64,000 nt of DNA from Peribacillus deserti (GCF_002863585.1 NZ_PGUY01000043.1:43798-107797); one strand, 5' to 3'. Positions 51,553 through 63,238 are shown, counted from the first letter of the stretch. Notes: generated by a model from the letters alone, not told the origin. Numbers and translations: made by a program.

Positions 51553-52488
51553 ATGCACACACACACACAGCACACCCCGCTTGTGAAAAATAATAAGAAT
51601 AACTGGAGAGTCTGGTGGCAGTTAACACGCCCTCATACCCTGACAGCAGGATTTGTTCCCGTTTTGGTAGGAACTGCCCTTGCACTAAATGATGATGCAA
51701 GTTTTCATATTCCCGTTTTCATTTGCATGATGATCGCAACTCTGTTCATTCAAATGGCCACTAATATGTTTAATGAGTATTATGACTTTAAACGTGGCTT
51801 AGATAATGAGAACTCAATCGGGATCGGGGGCGCAATTGTCCGAGAGGGAGTATCTCCGAAAACTGTCCTGAATATAGCTTTATCCTTATACGGACTTTCC
51901 GTTCTGCTGGGGATTTATATCTGCGTGGTATCCAGCTGGTGGCTTGCCTTAATCGGGCTTATCTGTATGGCTGTCGGATATTTATATACAGGCGGTCCGC
52001 TGCCCATTGCTTATACCCCATTTGGTGAATTATTTGCAGGTTTGTTTATGGGGGTTTTCGTAATCTTGATTTCCTTCTTCATCCAGGCAGGTTATGTATC
52101 TTCAAATGCGGTGCTGGTTTCCATTCCGGTTGCTTTGCTGGTTGGTGCCATTAATCTTTCCAACAATATTCGTGACCTTGATGGAGATAAGGAAAATGGC
52201 CGGAAAACTTTAGCTATCCTATGCGGCCGCAAGAATGCAGTAATTGTTCTTGGCAGCATGATGGGTGTCTCATATTTATGGGTGATTATCTTAATCGCAA
52301 GCGGCCTTGCATCACCATGGCTTTTAATCGTTTTTTTCAGTGTCCCAAAAGCCGTTAAGGCGATCAAAGGATTCATTGGTAAAACTCAGCCTCTTCAAAT
52401 GATGCCGGCAATGAAAGCCACTGCCCAAACCAACACAATATTTGGCTTCCTGCTCTCCATTGGATTGTTTATTAGCTACTTCGTTTAA
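51553..52488 (+). CDS. menA: 1,4-Dihydroxy-2-naphthoate polyprenyltransferase
   Basis: 311 residues, UbiA-type membrane prenyltransferase with eight to nine hydrophobic segments. The first Asp-rich motif is NEYYDFKRGLDNENS and the second is NNIRDLDGDKENGRKTL. It attaches the polyprenyl tail in the membrane. Divergent from the men operon, as in B. subtilis. The His/Thr-rich N-terminus is a short cytoplasmic tail. AGAGGAG precedes the ATG. Confidence 0.95.
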   Translation: MHTHTQHTPLVKNNKNNWRVWWQLTRPHTLTAGFVPVLVGTALALNDDASFHIPVFICMMIATLFIQMATNMFNEYYDFKRGLDNENSIGIGGAIVREGVSPKTVLNIALSLYGLSVLLGIYICVVSSWWLALIGLICMAVGYLYTGGPLPIAYTPFGELFAGLFMGVFVILISFFIQAGYVSSNAVLVSIPVALLVGAINLSNNIRDLDGDKENGRKTLAILCGRKNAVIVLGSMMGVSYLWVIILIASGLASPWLLIVFFSVPKAVKAIKGFIGKTQPLQMMPAMKATAQTNTIFGFLLSIGLFISYFV

Positions 52489-52517
52489 AAAGTCTGCCTC
52501 CGGGCGGGCTTTTTTTC
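52487..52517 (+). terminator. menA terminator
   Basis: AAAAG-CTGCC and GGCGG-CTTTT pair around a tccg loop, followed by seven T residues. Confidence 0.88.
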
Positions 52518-52648
52518 TTTTGCTTCCAATATCTGTTCCCAAGTTTTTTCTAATTATATATAGGGTATGTATGCATATATACGGAACATAATGTTTCTCG
52601 GCTTCGAGTCCATATAAAACTTAACAAAAATGAGGGAAGTGACGATTT

Positions 52649-53431
52649 ATGCTAAACCAACAGCAAACTGATCATTTAAAAGGAGAACTTCTTGTTCTGA
52701 AAGAAGACCTGGAACAACAGATTGACATGCAGGACCCAGGGGAGGAAAGCTTAACCGAATCCGTCGGGGAAGTTTCCAGTTACGATAATCATCCTGCAGA
52801 CTTAGCGACTGAGCTTTTCGAAAAGTCAAAGGATGTAGCTCTTGTAGATCATAATTCTAATGAGTTAGAAAAGGTAAATAAAGCTCTACAGGCAATCGAA
52901 GAAGGTACTTACGGCAAATGCAGGGAGTGTGGAGAAGACATTCCCTATGAAAGGCTAGAAGCCCTTCCATCCACTTTATATTGCATTGACCATGCCGCTG
53001 CCGGGGATAATTCCTTTTCAGACCGCCCTGTAGAGGAAGAGGTACTGGAGCCGTCCCACCGAGACTCTTTCCAGCGTCTTCGTGATAATCATATAATAAA
53101 TGATGACATTGACAGTTTTGAGCAGGTTGCCCGATATGGTACATCAGAGACACCTGCAGATTATTTCGGAAAAATGGATGATTATACTGGCATTGAGGAA
53201 GATCGAGAAGATTCTGATGGGTTCACCGAAGACTTTGAGAGGTTTACAGCTACCGATATCAAAGGGGACAATACACGTATATATGATTCAAAGGAGAAAG
53301 AAGAATTTGAAGAAACGTTGGATGAACAAGGGATTGAATCAAATATTGGCGACATTCCTTATCATCAAAGGGACAGTTATATTGAGGACAAGGTTCCTGG
53401 GGAAAACGAAAACAAACCCACTAAAGATTAA
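52649..53431 (+). CDS. yteA: YteA-family sporulation protein (TraR/DksA zinc finger)
   Basis: 260 residues. The DksA-type N-terminal helices (QQTDHLKGELLVLKEDLEQ) lead to YGKCRECGEDIPYERLEALP, then YCIDHA, a zinc finger in which the last Cys pair is partly degenerate. The C-terminal third is acidic and disordered (EDREDSDGFTEDFERF). Fits YteA of Bacillus, expressed in sporulation. Location between menA and glg also matches. Confidence 0.9.
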   Translation: MLNQQQTDHLKGELLVLKEDLEQQIDMQDPGEESLTESVGEVSSYDNHPADLATELFEKSKDVALVDHNSNELEKVNKALQAIEEGTYGKCRECGEDIPYERLEALPSTLYCIDHAAAGDNSFSDRPVEEEVLEPSHRDSFQRLRDNHIINDDIDSFEQVARYGTSETPADYFGKMDDYTGIEEDREDSDGFTEDFERFTATDIKGDNTRIYDSKEKEEFEETLDEQGIESNIGDIPYHQRDSYIEDKVPGENENKPTKD

Positions 53432-53437
53432 CATGTT

Positions 53438-53466
53438 GGACAGCTTTAAAAAAGCTGTCCATTTTT
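53438..53466 (+). terminator. yteA terminator
   Basis: GGACAGCTTT and AAAGCTGTCC form a perfect 10-bp stem, then ATTTTTG. Confidence 0.9.
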
Positions 53467-53527
53467 GTGCCGATATTAAATAAAGGCTCTTTTCTAGTTG
53501 TTTTAATAAGTTTTGAGACCTACCCTT

Positions 53528-53713
53528 TTACTAAACAGGTTGATTGGACGTAAGGTGAGAGACTCCTTGATCCAGCTACAAGCTTAGACCCTCGAGGGGG
53601 AGAAAAGCACAGGCGAAGCTGAGGAAGCTCACGCGCCCTCCCCGCGGAAAGCATGCACCCTCACTCCAATCAACCCCCTTGTTCAATAACAAAAAGTCTG
53701 CGAAAACGGCCTA
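53528..53713. repeat. Bacillus-type dispersed GC-rich repeat, copy 2
   Basis: Begins taaacaggttgattgg and ends caatcaacccccttgttcaa, with gagactcct, cacaggcgaag and cggaaagc blocks shared with 40670-40847. The central part is diverged. Confidence 0.7.
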
Positions 53714-53753
53714 AATAAATCACGATCCATATAAAAAGCAGCCAAAAGGCTGC

Positions 53754-56156
53754 TCATATAGTCTGTATTTTCCAGATTTCGTCTGCATACTCTTTCACTG
53801 TACGGTCACTCGAGAAAAAACCGGACATTGCGATATTCTTCAGGCTTTTCTTCGACCAGCTTTTCTCGTCCTGATACGCAGCCTCTACCTTCCGCTGTGT
53901 ACTTATATAAGAGGCAAAATCACGTAGAACAAAAAATTGGTCGTTTTCCGTAAGCAATGAATCAAAAATGGCCTCAAACTGATCGGAAGAATTAGGGAAA
54001 AACCCATTGATAAGCTGGTTGCAGATTAACTGGATCCTTTCGTCTCCGTGGTAATAATCATATGGACTATAACCACCATTAGATAAGTAGTTTAACACCT
54101 GATCTGCATGTAACCCGAATATAAAAATATTATCACGGCCCAATCGTTCTTCCATTTCTACATTGGCTCCATCTAAAGTTCCAATGGTCAAAGCACCATT
54201 CATCATAAACTTCATATTCCCAGTGCCGGAGGCTTCCTTGCTGGCCGTAGAAATTTGTTCACTCACTTCAGTGGCCGGAAAGATTTCTTCAGCTAAGGAA
54301 ACATTATAATTTTCCAGAAAAATAACCTGTATATACTTATTCACTTCGCAATCACTATTCACCTTTTCTGCCACAGAATTAATCAGCTTAATTACTTTTT
54401 TTGCGTAGTAGTAGCCTGGGGATGCTTTAGCCCCAAAGATAAAGGTCCGCGGATAAGGTTTATACTGTTTATCTTCCTTCATTCGATTATAGACATAGAG
54501 GATATGAAAGACATTTAACAGCTGTCTCTTATAGGCATGAAGTCTTTTAACTTGTACATCAAATATGGAATCCACGTTTACCTTGAGGCCTGTGTTTTTA
54601 TGAATCCTGTCTGCCAGCTGATGCTTCTTTGTTCTCTTTACTTCTCTCAATCTGCGGAGAAACGCTTCATCATTATCAAATTGATTAAGCATTTCAAGCT
54701 CCTCGGGAGATTTTTTCCACCCGTCACCAATTGCTTCTGTAATCAATCCGGAGAGTTCAGGATTAGCTTTCATCAGCCATCTTCTGTGAGTGATGCCATT
54801 TGTTTTATTATTGAACTTATCTGGATAAAGCTTGTAAAAGTTTTGCATTTCCCTGGTTTTTAAGATTTCTGTGTGAAGTTTAGCGACTCCATTTACACTA
54901 AAGCTTCCCGCTATTGCGAGATGTGCCATTCTTATTTCTCCATGGGCTATGATTGCCATCTGTTCAATATGATTCCAGTTTCCGGGATATTCCTGCCACA
55001 ATTCTTGACAGTATCTCTCATTTATTTCATGGATAATCATATAAATGCGCGGCAGCAGCGGTGCCAATATCCGGACCGGCCATTTTTCAAGCGCCTCTGA
55101 AAGTGTTGTATGATTGGTATAGGATATACATTGTGTCGTAATCTTCCAAGCTTCATCCCAGGTAAGATTTTCTTCATCAATCAATATCCTCATAAGTTCC
55201 GGTATGGCAAGGACTGGATGGGTATCATTAATATGCAGCCCTACCATTTCATGGAATCTGTGAATATCCTTATATTTCTTTCTGAACGTACCTACAATCG
55301 ATTTCAAAGTGGCTGCCACTAAGAAATATTGCTGTTTAAGCCTCAGTATTTTACCCTCATCATGTGTATCATTTGGATACAAGAATTCGGTGACAGCCTC
55401 TGTTTCCCTCTTATATTTCATGATATCCTTCTGCCATGGAACCGGGCTGGGTTCCGCGCTCCAGAGCCTCAGGGTATTCACGGTTTTATTTTGATATCCT
55501 ACCACGGGTACATCATAGGGTACGGCCAGAACCTTGACCGCATCTATATGCCTGAATTTTAGGCGTCCTCCATCGGAATAGCTTTCGACTGTTCCCCAAA
55601 AAGGAATCTCTTCCGCCAGGTCGGGCTTCCGGACTTCCCATACAAAGCCGTGCCTGAGCCATTGTTCAGGAAGCTCCACCTGAAAACCATCTACAAACTT
55701 CTGTTCAAACAAGCCATGTTTATAGCGGATACCACATCCATGACCAGGAAGGGATAATGAGGCAAGAGAGTCAAGAAAACATGCCGCTAGCCTCCCAAGC
55801 CCTCCATTGCCAAGCCCCGCATCCGCTTCGTGGTCCTCAATTTCAGCCAGATCAATGCCTAAATCATTCAGGCCATCCTTTATAAGTCCTGTAATTCCTA
55901 AATTCAATAAATTATTGCCAAGAAATCTGCCTGGAAGATATTCAATGGATAAGTAATACACCTGCTTTGACTTTGAGGTTCTGGCCTTTTCAGCAGATTT
56001 AATCCAGTCTTTGCTGATATACTCTCTAACCATCATTCCCAGCACATGAAACTGATCTCTTTTTGATGTTTCTTCCACGCTTTTTCCATAGGTCATTTCA
56101 AGTTTCCTTAAAAATACCTCTTTAAACTGCTCTTTGTCAGAAAACATGGCTTCCAC
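53754..56156 (-). CDS. glgP: Glycogen phosphorylase
   Basis: 800 residues, full length. [15 protein letters not shown] near the start, [17 protein letters not shown], and the pyridoxal-phosphate site [23 protein letters not shown] are all present; [18 protein letters not shown] [15 protein letters not shown] lies before it. It releases glucose 1-phosphate from glycogen. Last gene of the glg operon; overlaps glgA by 20 bp. Confidence 0.97.
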   Translation of the reverse strand: MEAMFSDKEQFKEVFLRKLEMTYGKSVEETSKRDQFHVLGMMVREYISKDWIKSAEKARTSKSKQVYYLSIEYLPGRFLGNNLLNLGITGLIKDGLNDLGIDLAEIEDHEADAGLGNGGLGRLAACFLDSLASLSLPGHGCGIRYKHGLFEQKFVDGFQVELPEQWLRHGFVWEVRKPDLAEEIPFWGTVESYSDGGRLKFRHIDAVKVLAVPYDVPVVGYQNKTVNTLRLWSAEPSPVPWQKDIMKYKRETEAVTEFLYPNDTHDEGKILRLKQQYFLVAATLKSIVGTFRKKYKDIHRFHEMVGLHINDTHPVLAIPELMRILIDEENLTWDEAWKITTQCISYTNHTTLSEALEKWPVRILAPLLPRIYMIIHEINERYCQELWQEYPGNWNHIEQMAIIAHGEIRMAHLAIAGSFSVNGVAKLHTEILKTREMQNFYKLYPDKFNNKTNGITHRRWLMKANPELSGLITEAIGDGWKKSPEELEMLNQFDNDEAFLRRLREVKRTKKHQLADRIHKNTGLKVNVDSIFDVQVKRLHAYKRQLLNVFHILYVYNRMKEDKQYKPYPRTFIFGAKASPGYYYAKKVIKLINSVAEKVNSDCEVNKYIQVIFLENYNVSLAEEIFPATEVSEQISTASKEASGTGNMKFMMNGALTIGTLDGANVEMEERLGRDNIFIFGLHADQVLNYLSNGGYSPYDYYHGDERIQLICNQLINGFFPNSSDQFEAIFDSLLTENDQFFVLRDFASYISTQRKVEAAYQDEKSWSKKSLKNIAMSGFFSSDRTVKEYADEIWKIQTI

Positions 56157-57585
56157 TTCTGCTGACCAGCTCCTTATAAAGCAGATTATATTGATAAGCC
56201 GACTGCGACCAGCTGTAGTCCTTCTCCATTGCCTGCTTCACAATCCTACTCCAGGATGGTTTATCCCGGTAAAAAGCCAGGGAACGCTCAATTGTAAACA
56301 GCATATCGTGTGCATTAAAGTTTTTAAAGGAGAACCCATTTCCGTCCCCAGTCCACTCATTATAAGAGTCAACCGTATCGTTCAGTCCGCCTGTTTCTCT
56401 TACTATAGGTACTGCCCCGTATCTCATGGCAATAAGCTGGCCTAAGCCGCAGGGCTCAAATTTTGACGGCATCAAAAATAAATCGGCACCGGCATAAATC
56501 TGATGCGCCAGCTCCTCGTTAAATCCAATGACCGCTTTTACTTTGTAAGGGTAATACCGCTCCATCGCCTGGAAGAAATCAGAAAACTCAGGATCCCCGG
56601 TTCCCAGGATAATGATCTGTATATCCTGGTTAATGATTTCTTGAAAGACCGCCTTTACAAGGTCAAGGCCCTTCTGCTTCGTCAGTCTGGTGACCATAGC
56701 CATGACTGGTATATCTTTATTTTGCGGAAGGCCAAGAGTTTGCTGGATGGCAAGCTTATTATCTATTTTCCCTTCCGCAGATTCAGCACTATAATTTTTT
56801 TTAAGGAATGGATCTTTTTCGGGATTGTAAAAATCATAATCAATTCCATTTAAGATTCCTGAAAGGCTGTTATTACGGATTCGGAGCAGTCCATCCAGCT
56901 TTTCACCGAAATAAGGTGTCTGTATCTCCTCCTTATAAGTTGGGCTGACAGTGGTAATACTATCGGATGCCACAATTCCCGCTTTCATGAAACTTATATT
57001 ACCATAAAACTCTATATGCTCTGGCCGGAAATAATATTCACTGATCCCCAGCAGTTCCCTCATAACCTCAGGGGGATAAATGCCCTGGAATTGGAGGTTG
57101 TGTATAGTGAATACTGTATTGATAAAATTGTATCCCTCTCGGTTTTGATACTCTGTTTTATACAAGAAAGGCACCATTCCGGTATGCCAATCATGACAAT
57201 GAATAACATCCGGGCGCGGGATATGCTGCAATGCATCAAGGACAGCCCTGGTAAAAAAGGAGAACCGTTCTCCATCATCAACATAGCCGTATAAATCATC
57301 TCTTTTAAAATAATATTCATTATCTATAAAATAATAGGTTATTTCATCAAGCTCTAAACTATATATGCCGCAATACTGTTCCCGCCAGCCAACTAGGACA
57401 TAAAACTCAGCTATCTTGGACATCTTAGCTGTATATTTCGTATCTATAGTCTTATACTTTGGCAGAACAACCCTGACCCGGTTACCGTGTTTGGCAAGTT
57501 CCTGGGGCAGGGAGCCGGCCACATCTGCCAGACCTCCCGATTTGACAAATGGTACACATTCCGAGACAGCAAAGAGTATATCCAT
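56137..57585 (-). CDS. glgA: Glycogen synthase
   Basis: 482 residues, GT5 family. The ADP-glucose site [13 protein letters not shown] (residues 15-27), [10 protein letters not shown], and the C-terminal [18 protein letters not shown] with [11 protein letters not shown] are diagnostic. It extends glycogen chains from ADP-glucose. Its ATG overlaps the last base of the glgD stop. Confidence 0.97.
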   Translation of the reverse strand: MDILFAVSECVPFVKSGGLADVAGSLPQELAKHGNRVRVVLPKYKTIDTKYTAKMSKIAEFYVLVGWREQYCGIYSLELDEITYYFIDNEYYFKRDDLYGYVDDGERFSFFTRAVLDALQHIPRPDVIHCHDWHTGMVPFLYKTEYQNREGYNFINTVFTIHNLQFQGIYPPEVMRELLGISEYYFRPEHIEFYGNISFMKAGIVASDSITTVSPTYKEEIQTPYFGEKLDGLLRIRNNSLSGILNGIDYDFYNPEKDPFLKKNYSAESAEGKIDNKLAIQQTLGLPQNKDIPVMAMVTRLTKQKGLDLVKAVFQEIINQDIQIIILGTGDPEFSDFFQAMERYYPYKVKAVIGFNEELAHQIYAGADLFLMPSKFEPCGLGQLIAMRYGAVPIVRETGGLNDTVDSYNEWTGDGNGFSFKNFNAHDMLFTIERSLAFYRDKPSWSRIVKQAMEKDYSWSQSAYQYNLLYKELVSRSGSHVF

Positions 57586-58610
57586 CAGGTCATCAACACT
57601 CCTTGGACCGCACCCTTCTTAATAACGACCGGTTCATCCTGGCTTCCTGTCAAGCGTACACCGTCTTCAATCCGAACGTCTTTATCCAGGATGACAGAAT
57701 CCAGCACACAGTTTTCACCGATGCTGCTCTTTTGCATGATGACACAGTTTTTAACTACGGAACCTTTCCCGATCTTCACCGATCTGGAAATAATGCTGTT
57801 TTCTACATGGCCTTCAATTACACAGCCATTTGCGATCATTGAGTTAGTAACATTGGAACTTTTAGCATATTTGGTCGGTGGTTCATCTTTAACCTTAGTA
57901 AATACAGGCTGATTCCCTTTAAACAATTCCTGCCATTTAGAAGGATTCAACAGCTCTAGGCTTGTTTGATAATATGTCTGAATAGAATCTACCATCACAC
58001 AGTAATCCTCATAGTCATACGTACATACCTGGTAAGGATGCTTTGAATCTTCTATAAGGTCATATAGACATTGGTATCCCGTTTTGTCCCGCTCAACGAT
58101 AAGATCGATAAGAAGCTCACGTTTTAGCAGATAGATCTCTAATGAGCGTCCCTCATTTATGACCTCGGTAATATCACAGCCATTTTCAATATGTTTTTCT
58201 AAAATTTCGCAAAAGTCAACATTTAAGACGGTATAGCAATTTGTCACAATCGCATATTCCTGGGTGCTTCTTCTAAAGTAATCCAAGTGATAGGAAAAAC
58301 ATTGGAAAGACCCTATATGATGAAATGGAATATCTAAATTCGGAGCTGGAAAGAAAAAGAGACCATCGCGCTTCCTGTTCAAATCCCAGTTCTTGCCTGA
58401 TTCAAGGTGATCCATAAGTGAACGATAATGATATTTTGGAAATACGGCTACGCTGGAAATACCCGAATTAACCATGCTGGAAAGGACAAAGTCAATTAGA
58501 CGATATCTCCCTCCAAAAGGCAATGCCGCTAAAATACGCTGTTCTGTAAGGTCTTTTAAAGGATCTAAATATGTTGTAGCATCTATTACACCCAGAATGT
58601 TTTTGTTCAT
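57585..58610 (-). CDS. glgD: GlgD, regulatory subunit of ADP-glucose pyrophosphorylase
   Basis: 341 residues. Same fold as GlgC but with degenerate catalysis: the N-terminal loop reads [20 protein letters not shown] instead of the GGxGxRL nucleotide motif, followed by [17 protein letters not shown]. The C-terminal left-handed beta helix ([20 protein letters not shown]) is intact. GlgD modulates GlgC in Bacillus. Because glgC is frameshifted here, GlgD may lack its partner. Confidence 0.93.
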   Translation of the reverse strand: MNKNILGVIDATTYLDPLKDLTEQRILAALPFGGRYRLIDFVLSSMVNSGISSVAVFPKYHYRSLMDHLESGKNWDLNRKRDGLFFFPAPNLDIPFHHIGSFQCFSYHLDYFRRSTQEYAIVTNCYTVLNVDFCEILEKHIENGCDITEVINEGRSLEIYLLKRELLIDLIVERDKTGYQCLYDLIEDSKHPYQVCTYDYEDYCVMVDSIQTYYQTSLELLNPSKWQELFKGNQPVFTKVKDEPPTKYAKSSNVTNSMIANGCVIEGHVENSIISRSVKIGKGSVVKNCVIMQKSSIGENCVLDSVILDKDVRIEDGVRLTGSQDEPVVIKKGAVQGVLMT

Positions 58611-58648
58611 ACATGATCTCCTCTCAATATACTGCAGTCCAATTTATC

Positions 58649-59802
58649 TTATTTAGCCATTAAAAAATCCTGTATCATGGATTCTGTTACAAGGACAACA
58701 TCTTCACCTGCCTGCTCTGGTTTTATGACAACACCATCGGGAATATTCAGGTTTGTGGGAACAATAGCTCTTTCGACATGGGCTCCCTCACCGATCACCG
58801 CACCAGGCATGACAACAGATTCATATATATATTTGCCCGCTTATGGATGGTGACTCCCTGAAATAGAACCGACCTTTCAACATGCCCTTCTACAAAGCAG
58901 CCCTCATTGATCAGCGACTCCTTTACTTTCGCATCCGGTGATACGTACTGCGGAGGTTGATTGGGATTCACAGAATAAATACGCCACGAATGATCATATA
59001 AATCCAGGGAGTTGGTTTCGTCCAATAAATCCATGTTCGCTTCCCACAAGCTTTTTATCGTCCCTACATCCTTCCAATATCCCTTAAAAGGAAATGCATT
59101 GACTTTTTTCTTTTCTTTAAGCAGCTGTGGAATAATGTCTTTACCAAAATCCCTACTGGAATCCGGATTCTCTGAATCTTTAATAAGCGCTTCTCTAAGG
59201 ACACTCCACTTAAACACATAAATGCCCATCGATGCTAAATTGTTTCGTGGATGCTCCGGTTTTTCTTCAAAGTCCGTTATTTCAAGTTCTGAGTTAGTAT
59301 TCATGATGCCGAATCGGCTTGCTTCTTCCCATGGAACCTCGATAACAGATATGGTCGCATCAGACTTTTTCTTTTCGTGATATTCAATCATGGTTGCATA
59401 ATTCATTTTATATATGTGGTCTCCTGAAAGAATTAAAACATACTCAGGATTATAGTCATCAATATAATTTATGTTTTGGAAGATGGCAGATGCTGTACCT
59501 GTATACCATTTTACTTCCTTGGTTTCAGCATACGGCGGCAGCACAGTAACCCCGCCATTTTTTCTATCCAGATCCCAGGCGCTGCCAATCCCAATATAGG
59601 TATTTAATACAAGAGGCTGATATTGAGTGAGAACTCCCACTGTATCAATACCTGAATTCGTACAGTTGCTCAAAGTGAAATCAATGATTCTGTATTTACC
59701 TCCAAAGGGTACTGCCGGCTTGGCTATATTCTGGGTTAGTTCATTTAGCCGGCTTCCCTGCCCTCCTGCCAAGAGCATTGCTACGCATTTTGTTTTCACC
59801 AT
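58649..59802 (-). pseudogene. glgC: ADP-glucose pyrophosphorylase, frameshifted at a TA repeat
   Basis: Residues 1-324 are a normal Glg[75 protein letters not shown]. At about 58824-58832 a TATATATA run shifts the frame, so translation ends after SCLVR (335 residues). The next frame continues [20 protein letters not shown] and ends DFLMAK at 58649. Removing one TA restores the full 380-residue enzyme. The lost part is the end of the beta-helix domain needed for assembly and regulation. Real mutation, reversible slippage or sequencing error are all possible. Confidence 0.85.
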
Positions 59803-61684
59803 TAACGTTTTTCCCCTTTCTCTTTTTGATCTTTTTGAACACTGTTAATCCTAAAGCTGGAATCCGTATACTTATATTAAACGGCTTTCCGTGGTAAACT
59901 CCTTTTTCTGCTATGACAGCCTTCTTATTTATAAAGTGACTTCCTCCAAACTGAAGGGAATCACTATTAAAAACTTCCCTATACTCTCCCGCTTCAGGGA
60001 TTCCAATCAGATAATCCTGGTAGCTATCCCGGGAAAAATTACATATAACGATTAAAGATTCGTCTTCGGACCTGCTTTTTCGAATATATGAAAAAATGGA
60101 CTGTTCAGCATTATTCGCATCAATCCACTCGAAACTTTCTGAAAGGGAGTCAAGCTCATATAAAGCTTTCTGCCGCTTTGAAAAAGAAACCAACTCTCTA
60201 ACATATGCGTCCATCTTCTGATGCATGTCATATTCAAATAAGTTCCAATCAAGCTGTTTCCATACGTCCCACTCCGAAAACTGACCAAACTCCCCGCCCA
60301 TAAATAGCAGCTTCTTTCCTGGATGAGTGAACATGAATCCGAATAAAAGGCGGAGCTGGGCGAATTTTTCTTCGTACGAACCAGGCATTTTGTCCAACAG
60401 TGATTTTTTGCCGTGTACAACTTCATCATGGGAAAACGGCAAAAGAAATTGTTCGCTAAAAGCATACATCAGTGAGAAGGTTACTTTATGATGTAAAGAA
60501 GCTCTGTTTTGGGGTTCTGCTCGCATGTAAAGCAAAATATCGTTCATCCATCCCATATTCCACTTATACGTAAAGCCAAGGCCGCCATAAGACACTGGTG
60601 CCGTCACTTGGGGATAATCAGACGAATCTTCTGCAATTTTTAAAAAATGAGGATCTTGTTCTTCGATTACGGTGTTTAACTTCTGTAAAAAATGGATGGC
60701 AAATGAATTAGTCTCTTTGTAATCCCCGCCCGGCCAATAAATAATGTTTGCGACCGCATCCATTCTAAAGCCGTCGATGTGATAATATTCCATCCAGAAG
60801 CGTGCATTAGAAATAAGGAAGCTGTGTACTTCGTTACGTCCAAGATCAAAATTCGCAGTGCCCCAGACCTTGTTCTCCCGGTGCTTTTCGGTCGGATATT
60901 CAAACAGCGGTTTCCCGTCAAAATGGTATAAGCCATGGGCATCTTTTATAAAATGACCCGGGACCCAATCCATAATGACTCCAATGTCATTTTGATGGCA
61001 TGAGTCGACAAACTTCATAAATTCCTGCGGTGTTCCGTATCTGCTGGTTATCGAATAATATCCCGTCCCCTGATAGCCCCATGATCCATCATATGGGTGC
61101 TCAATCATCGGCAGCAATTCCACATGGGTAAAGCCATATTCTTTTAGATAGGGAATTAATTCATCCACCATTTCCGTGTATGTTAGAAATGCGCCATCCT
61201 TATGCCTTTTCCAGCTGCCAAAATGCATTTCATAAATAAAGACGGGCTTGGATAACGTGGACTGTTTTGCTTTTTTCTTCAACCAGGCAGAATCACTCCA
61301 ATTGTATCCCGACAAATCACAGACCATGGATGCAGTCCCTGGTCTTTTTTCTGAGTAAAAGGCAAAAGGGTCGGCTTTCATAAATTTGCTGCCTTCCTCA
61401 GTGATAATTTCGTACTTATACAATTGTCCCTGAAGATTCTCTTCTAATTCAATCTCCCAGACTCCTTCATCGTTGATTCGGTGCATCTCATACCCTTGGC
61501 CCTTCCACCCATTAAATTCACCGGCAACCCGCACCTGAGCGGCATGAGGAGCCCATACACAAAAACGGGTTATGGCAGAACCATCTTTCTGGATAAGATG
61601 GGATCCAAATAACTTATATGCCTCATATAGTGTTCCTTCGTGAAAAAGATGAAGGTCATAACCAGAAGCTGTATTCACAGACAC
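59741..61684 (-). CDS. glgB: 1,4-alpha-glucan branching enzyme
   Basis: 647 residues with a GTG start at 61684, chosen because AGGGAG lies eight bases upstream; the frame is open to a GTG three codons earlier. GH13 motifs: [20 protein letters not shown] with the nucleophile Asp, AEDSSDYP with the acid Glu, and FSHDEVVHG. An N-terminal CBM48 domain ([11 protein letters not shown]) is present. The 3' end overlaps glgC by 62 bp, so the last 20 residues ([18 protein letters not shown]) form a basic tail not seen in B. subtilis GlgB as I recall it. First gene of the glg operon. Confidence 0.95.
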   Translation of the reverse strand: MSVNTASGYDLHLFHEGTLYEAYKLFGSHLIQKDGSAITRFCVWAPHAAQVRVAGEFNGWKGQGYEMHRINDEGVWEIELEENLQGQLYKYEIITEEGSKFMKADPFAFYSEKRPGTASMVCDLSGYNWSDSAWLKKKAKQSTLSKPVFIYEMHFGSWKRHKDGAFLTYTEMVDELIPYLKEYGFTHVELLPMIEHPYDGSWGYQGTGYYSITSRYGTPQEFMKFVDSCHQNDIGVIMDWVPGHFIKDAHGLYHFDGKPLFEYPTEKHRENKVWGTANFDLGRNEVHSFLISNARFWMEYYHIDGFRMDAVANIIYWPGGDYKETNSFAIHFLQKLNTVIEEQDPHFLKIAEDSSDYPQVTAPVSYGGLGFTYKWNMGWMNDILLYMRAEPQNRASLHHKVTFSLMYAFSEQFLLPFSHDEVVHGKKSLLDKMPGSYEEKFAQLRLLFGFMFTHPGKKLLFMGGEFGQFSEWDVWKQLDWNLFEYDMHQKMDAYVRELVSFSKRQKALYELDSLSESFEWIDANNAEQSIFSYIRKSRSEDESLIVICNFSRDSYQDYLIGIPEAGEYREVFNSDSLQFGGSHFINKKAVIAEKGVYHGKPFNISIRIPALGLTVFKKIKKRKGKNVNGENKMRSNALGRRAGKPAK

Positions 61685-61693
61685 GACATTCAC

Positions 61694-62422
61694 TCCCTAA
61701 TCATTATGAAATCTTGGAAGAACAAATCTTTATTCACTAAAATGCATGCAAGGGAGTTCTACAAGTATATAAAATGAATGAACATTCATCTTTCCCTCGA
61801 GTTTTCATAAAATATTTATTAATTCTAGATGAAAAGGCAAATTCCTGCATAAATATTCTTAATTTTATAAAAATAGTTATATTGACCTAGTTTTCTTTGT
61901 CAAAGCGTTTAGCAAGTATGGGTTAGCTGAAGAAACATTTCGAAGGAAGACGAAGCGAATGGTAATAACAAGATCTGTACTAGTTTGTGAATAATCAAGG
62001 AACGGTTGTTCACTATTTACTGTTACTTATCATTTGTACGTCCTGATCCTTAGATAAAACAATAGAGCTGTAAAGGACAGGTAAAACGGAACTAACTGCA
62101 TTGCCCATCTAGTTAATGAAGCAAAAAAGTTTTGACGTTGTGTTTTACCCTTATTGTTTGTGCGGTAAACCAGAAAAATAAAGTGGGGATTCAGAGGGCA
62201 ATAATAGACTTTGGAGGATGTTGAGTGTATGTCTAATTCAAGTGGGCATGCGACCTGCTGTCACTGCTCTTCTATTCAGGGTTCCCTTGTAGCGAAGGGG
62301 ATTAAAGCCTGCAACTCAATAATAGTATAATTTTCTTGTTCGAGAGCATATGCAGCTGTTCGATTTCTCGGAGGGCCCACCGCTCCCAACCTATGTATAA
62401 TGGTTGATTAAAACAAAAAAAA
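61694..62422. other. Long intergenic region between glgB and the tRNA cluster
   Basis: About 730 bp. The part next to glgB must hold the operon promoter, but I cannot fix it with confidence. The minus strand at 62040-62235 is open for about 65 codons without a start codon (FFASLTRWAMQLVPFYLSF), with one hydrophobic stretch; it may be a relic. The rest shows nothing I can support. Confidence 0.4.
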
Positions 62423-62460
62423 CAAAAAGAGCTGTGTACATTAGTACACAACTCTTTTTG
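62423..62460 (-). terminator. Terminator of the tRNA operon
   Basis: CAAAAAGAG-GTGTAC and GTACAC-CTCTTTTTG pair with a short internal mismatch; the minus strand continues TTTTTTTTG. It follows tRNA-Glu, the last gene transcribed. Confidence 0.9.
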
Positions 62461-62462
62461 TA

Positions 62463-62534
62463 TGACCCCTACGGGATTCGAACCCGTGTTACCGCCGTGA
62501 AAGGGCGGTGTCTTAACCGCTTGACCAAGGGGCC
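62463..62534 (-). tRNA. tRNA-Glu (UUC)
   Basis: Full cloverleaf on the minus strand; anticodon loop CTTTCAC in a CCGCC/GGCGG stem. Discriminator A; CCA not encoded. Last gene of the cluster. Confidence 0.95.
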
Positions 62535-62540
62535 AAATGG

Positions 62541-62628
62541 CGGAGAAGGAGGGATTTGAACCCTCGCGCCGCTTACGCGACCTACACCCTTAGCAGGGGC
62601 GCCTCTTCAGCCTCTTGAGTACTTCCCC
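62541..62628 (-). tRNA. tRNA-Ser (GCU)
   Basis: Class II tRNA with long variable arm; anticodon loop CTGCTAA. Acceptor GGGGAAG pairs with CTTCTCC (one G-U). CCA is encoded (62538-62540). Confidence 0.94.
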
Positions 62629-62634
62629 ATATGG

Positions 62635-62706
62635 CTCCGCAGGTAGGACTCGAACCTACGACCGTTCGGTTAACAGCCGAATGCTCTACCACTGAGCTAC
62701 TGCGGA
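62635..62706 (-). tRNA. tRNA-Asn (GUU)
   Basis: Cloverleaf with anticodon loop CTGTTAA between TTCGG and CCGAA. Discriminator G; CCA encoded. Confidence 0.95.
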
Positions 62707-62710
62707 ATGG

Positions 62711-62784
<74 letters not shown>

Positions 62785-62795
62785 AAATAAAATGG

Positions 62796-62866
62796 AGCGG
62801 GTGATGGGAATCGAACCCACGACATCAGCTTGGAAGGCTGAGGTTTTACCATTAAACTACACCCGC
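62796..62866 (-). tRNA. tRNA-Gly (UCC)
   Basis: Anticodon loop CTTCCAA; acceptor GCGGGTG pairs with CACCCGC. Discriminator T; CCA encoded. Confidence 0.95.
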
Positions 62867-62876
62867 GTTACTATGG

Positions 62877-62950
62877 GGCGACTGATGGGAATCGAACCCA
62901 CGAATGTCGGAACCACAATCCGATGCGTTAACCACTTCGCCACAATCGCC
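62877..62950 (-). tRNA. tRNA-His (GUG)
   Basis: Anticodon loop TTGTGGT. The extra 5' G (G-1) opposite discriminator C, the His identity pair, is encoded. CCA encoded. Confidence 0.95.
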
Positions 62951-62975
62951 ACAGAAATGAATTTATAAGTAATGG

Positions 62976-63048
62976 TGGCTCAGGACGGAATCGAACCGCC
63001 GACACAAGGATTTTCAGTCCTTTGCTCTACCGACTGAGCTACTGAGCC
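62976..63048 (-). tRNA. tRNA-Phe (GAA)
   Basis: Anticodon loop CTGAAAA; acceptor GGCTCAG pairs with CTGAGCC. Discriminator A; CCA encoded. Confidence 0.95.
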
Positions 63049-63057
63049 TTAATAATG

Positions 63058-63131
63058 GCGGTCCCGACGGGAATCGAACCCGCGATCTCCTGCGTGACAG
63101 GCAGGCATGTTAACCGCTACACCACGGGACC
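63058..63131 (-). tRNA. tRNA-Asp (GUC)
   Basis: Anticodon loop CTGTCAC in a CCTGC/GCAGG stem. Discriminator G; CCA encoded. Confidence 0.95.
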
Positions 63132-63136
63132 ACTTA

Positions 63137-63238
<102 letters not shown>

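Noticed and set aside
53100..53483. 127-codon ORF in another frame of yteA
   Set aside because: Overlaps the acidic tail of a well-supported gene and has a Met/Lys-rich composition typical of a shadow frame.
62040..62235. Minus-strand open frame with a hydrophobic stretch upstream of glgB
   Set aside because: No start codon or ribosome-binding site in frame; mentioned only as a possible relic.
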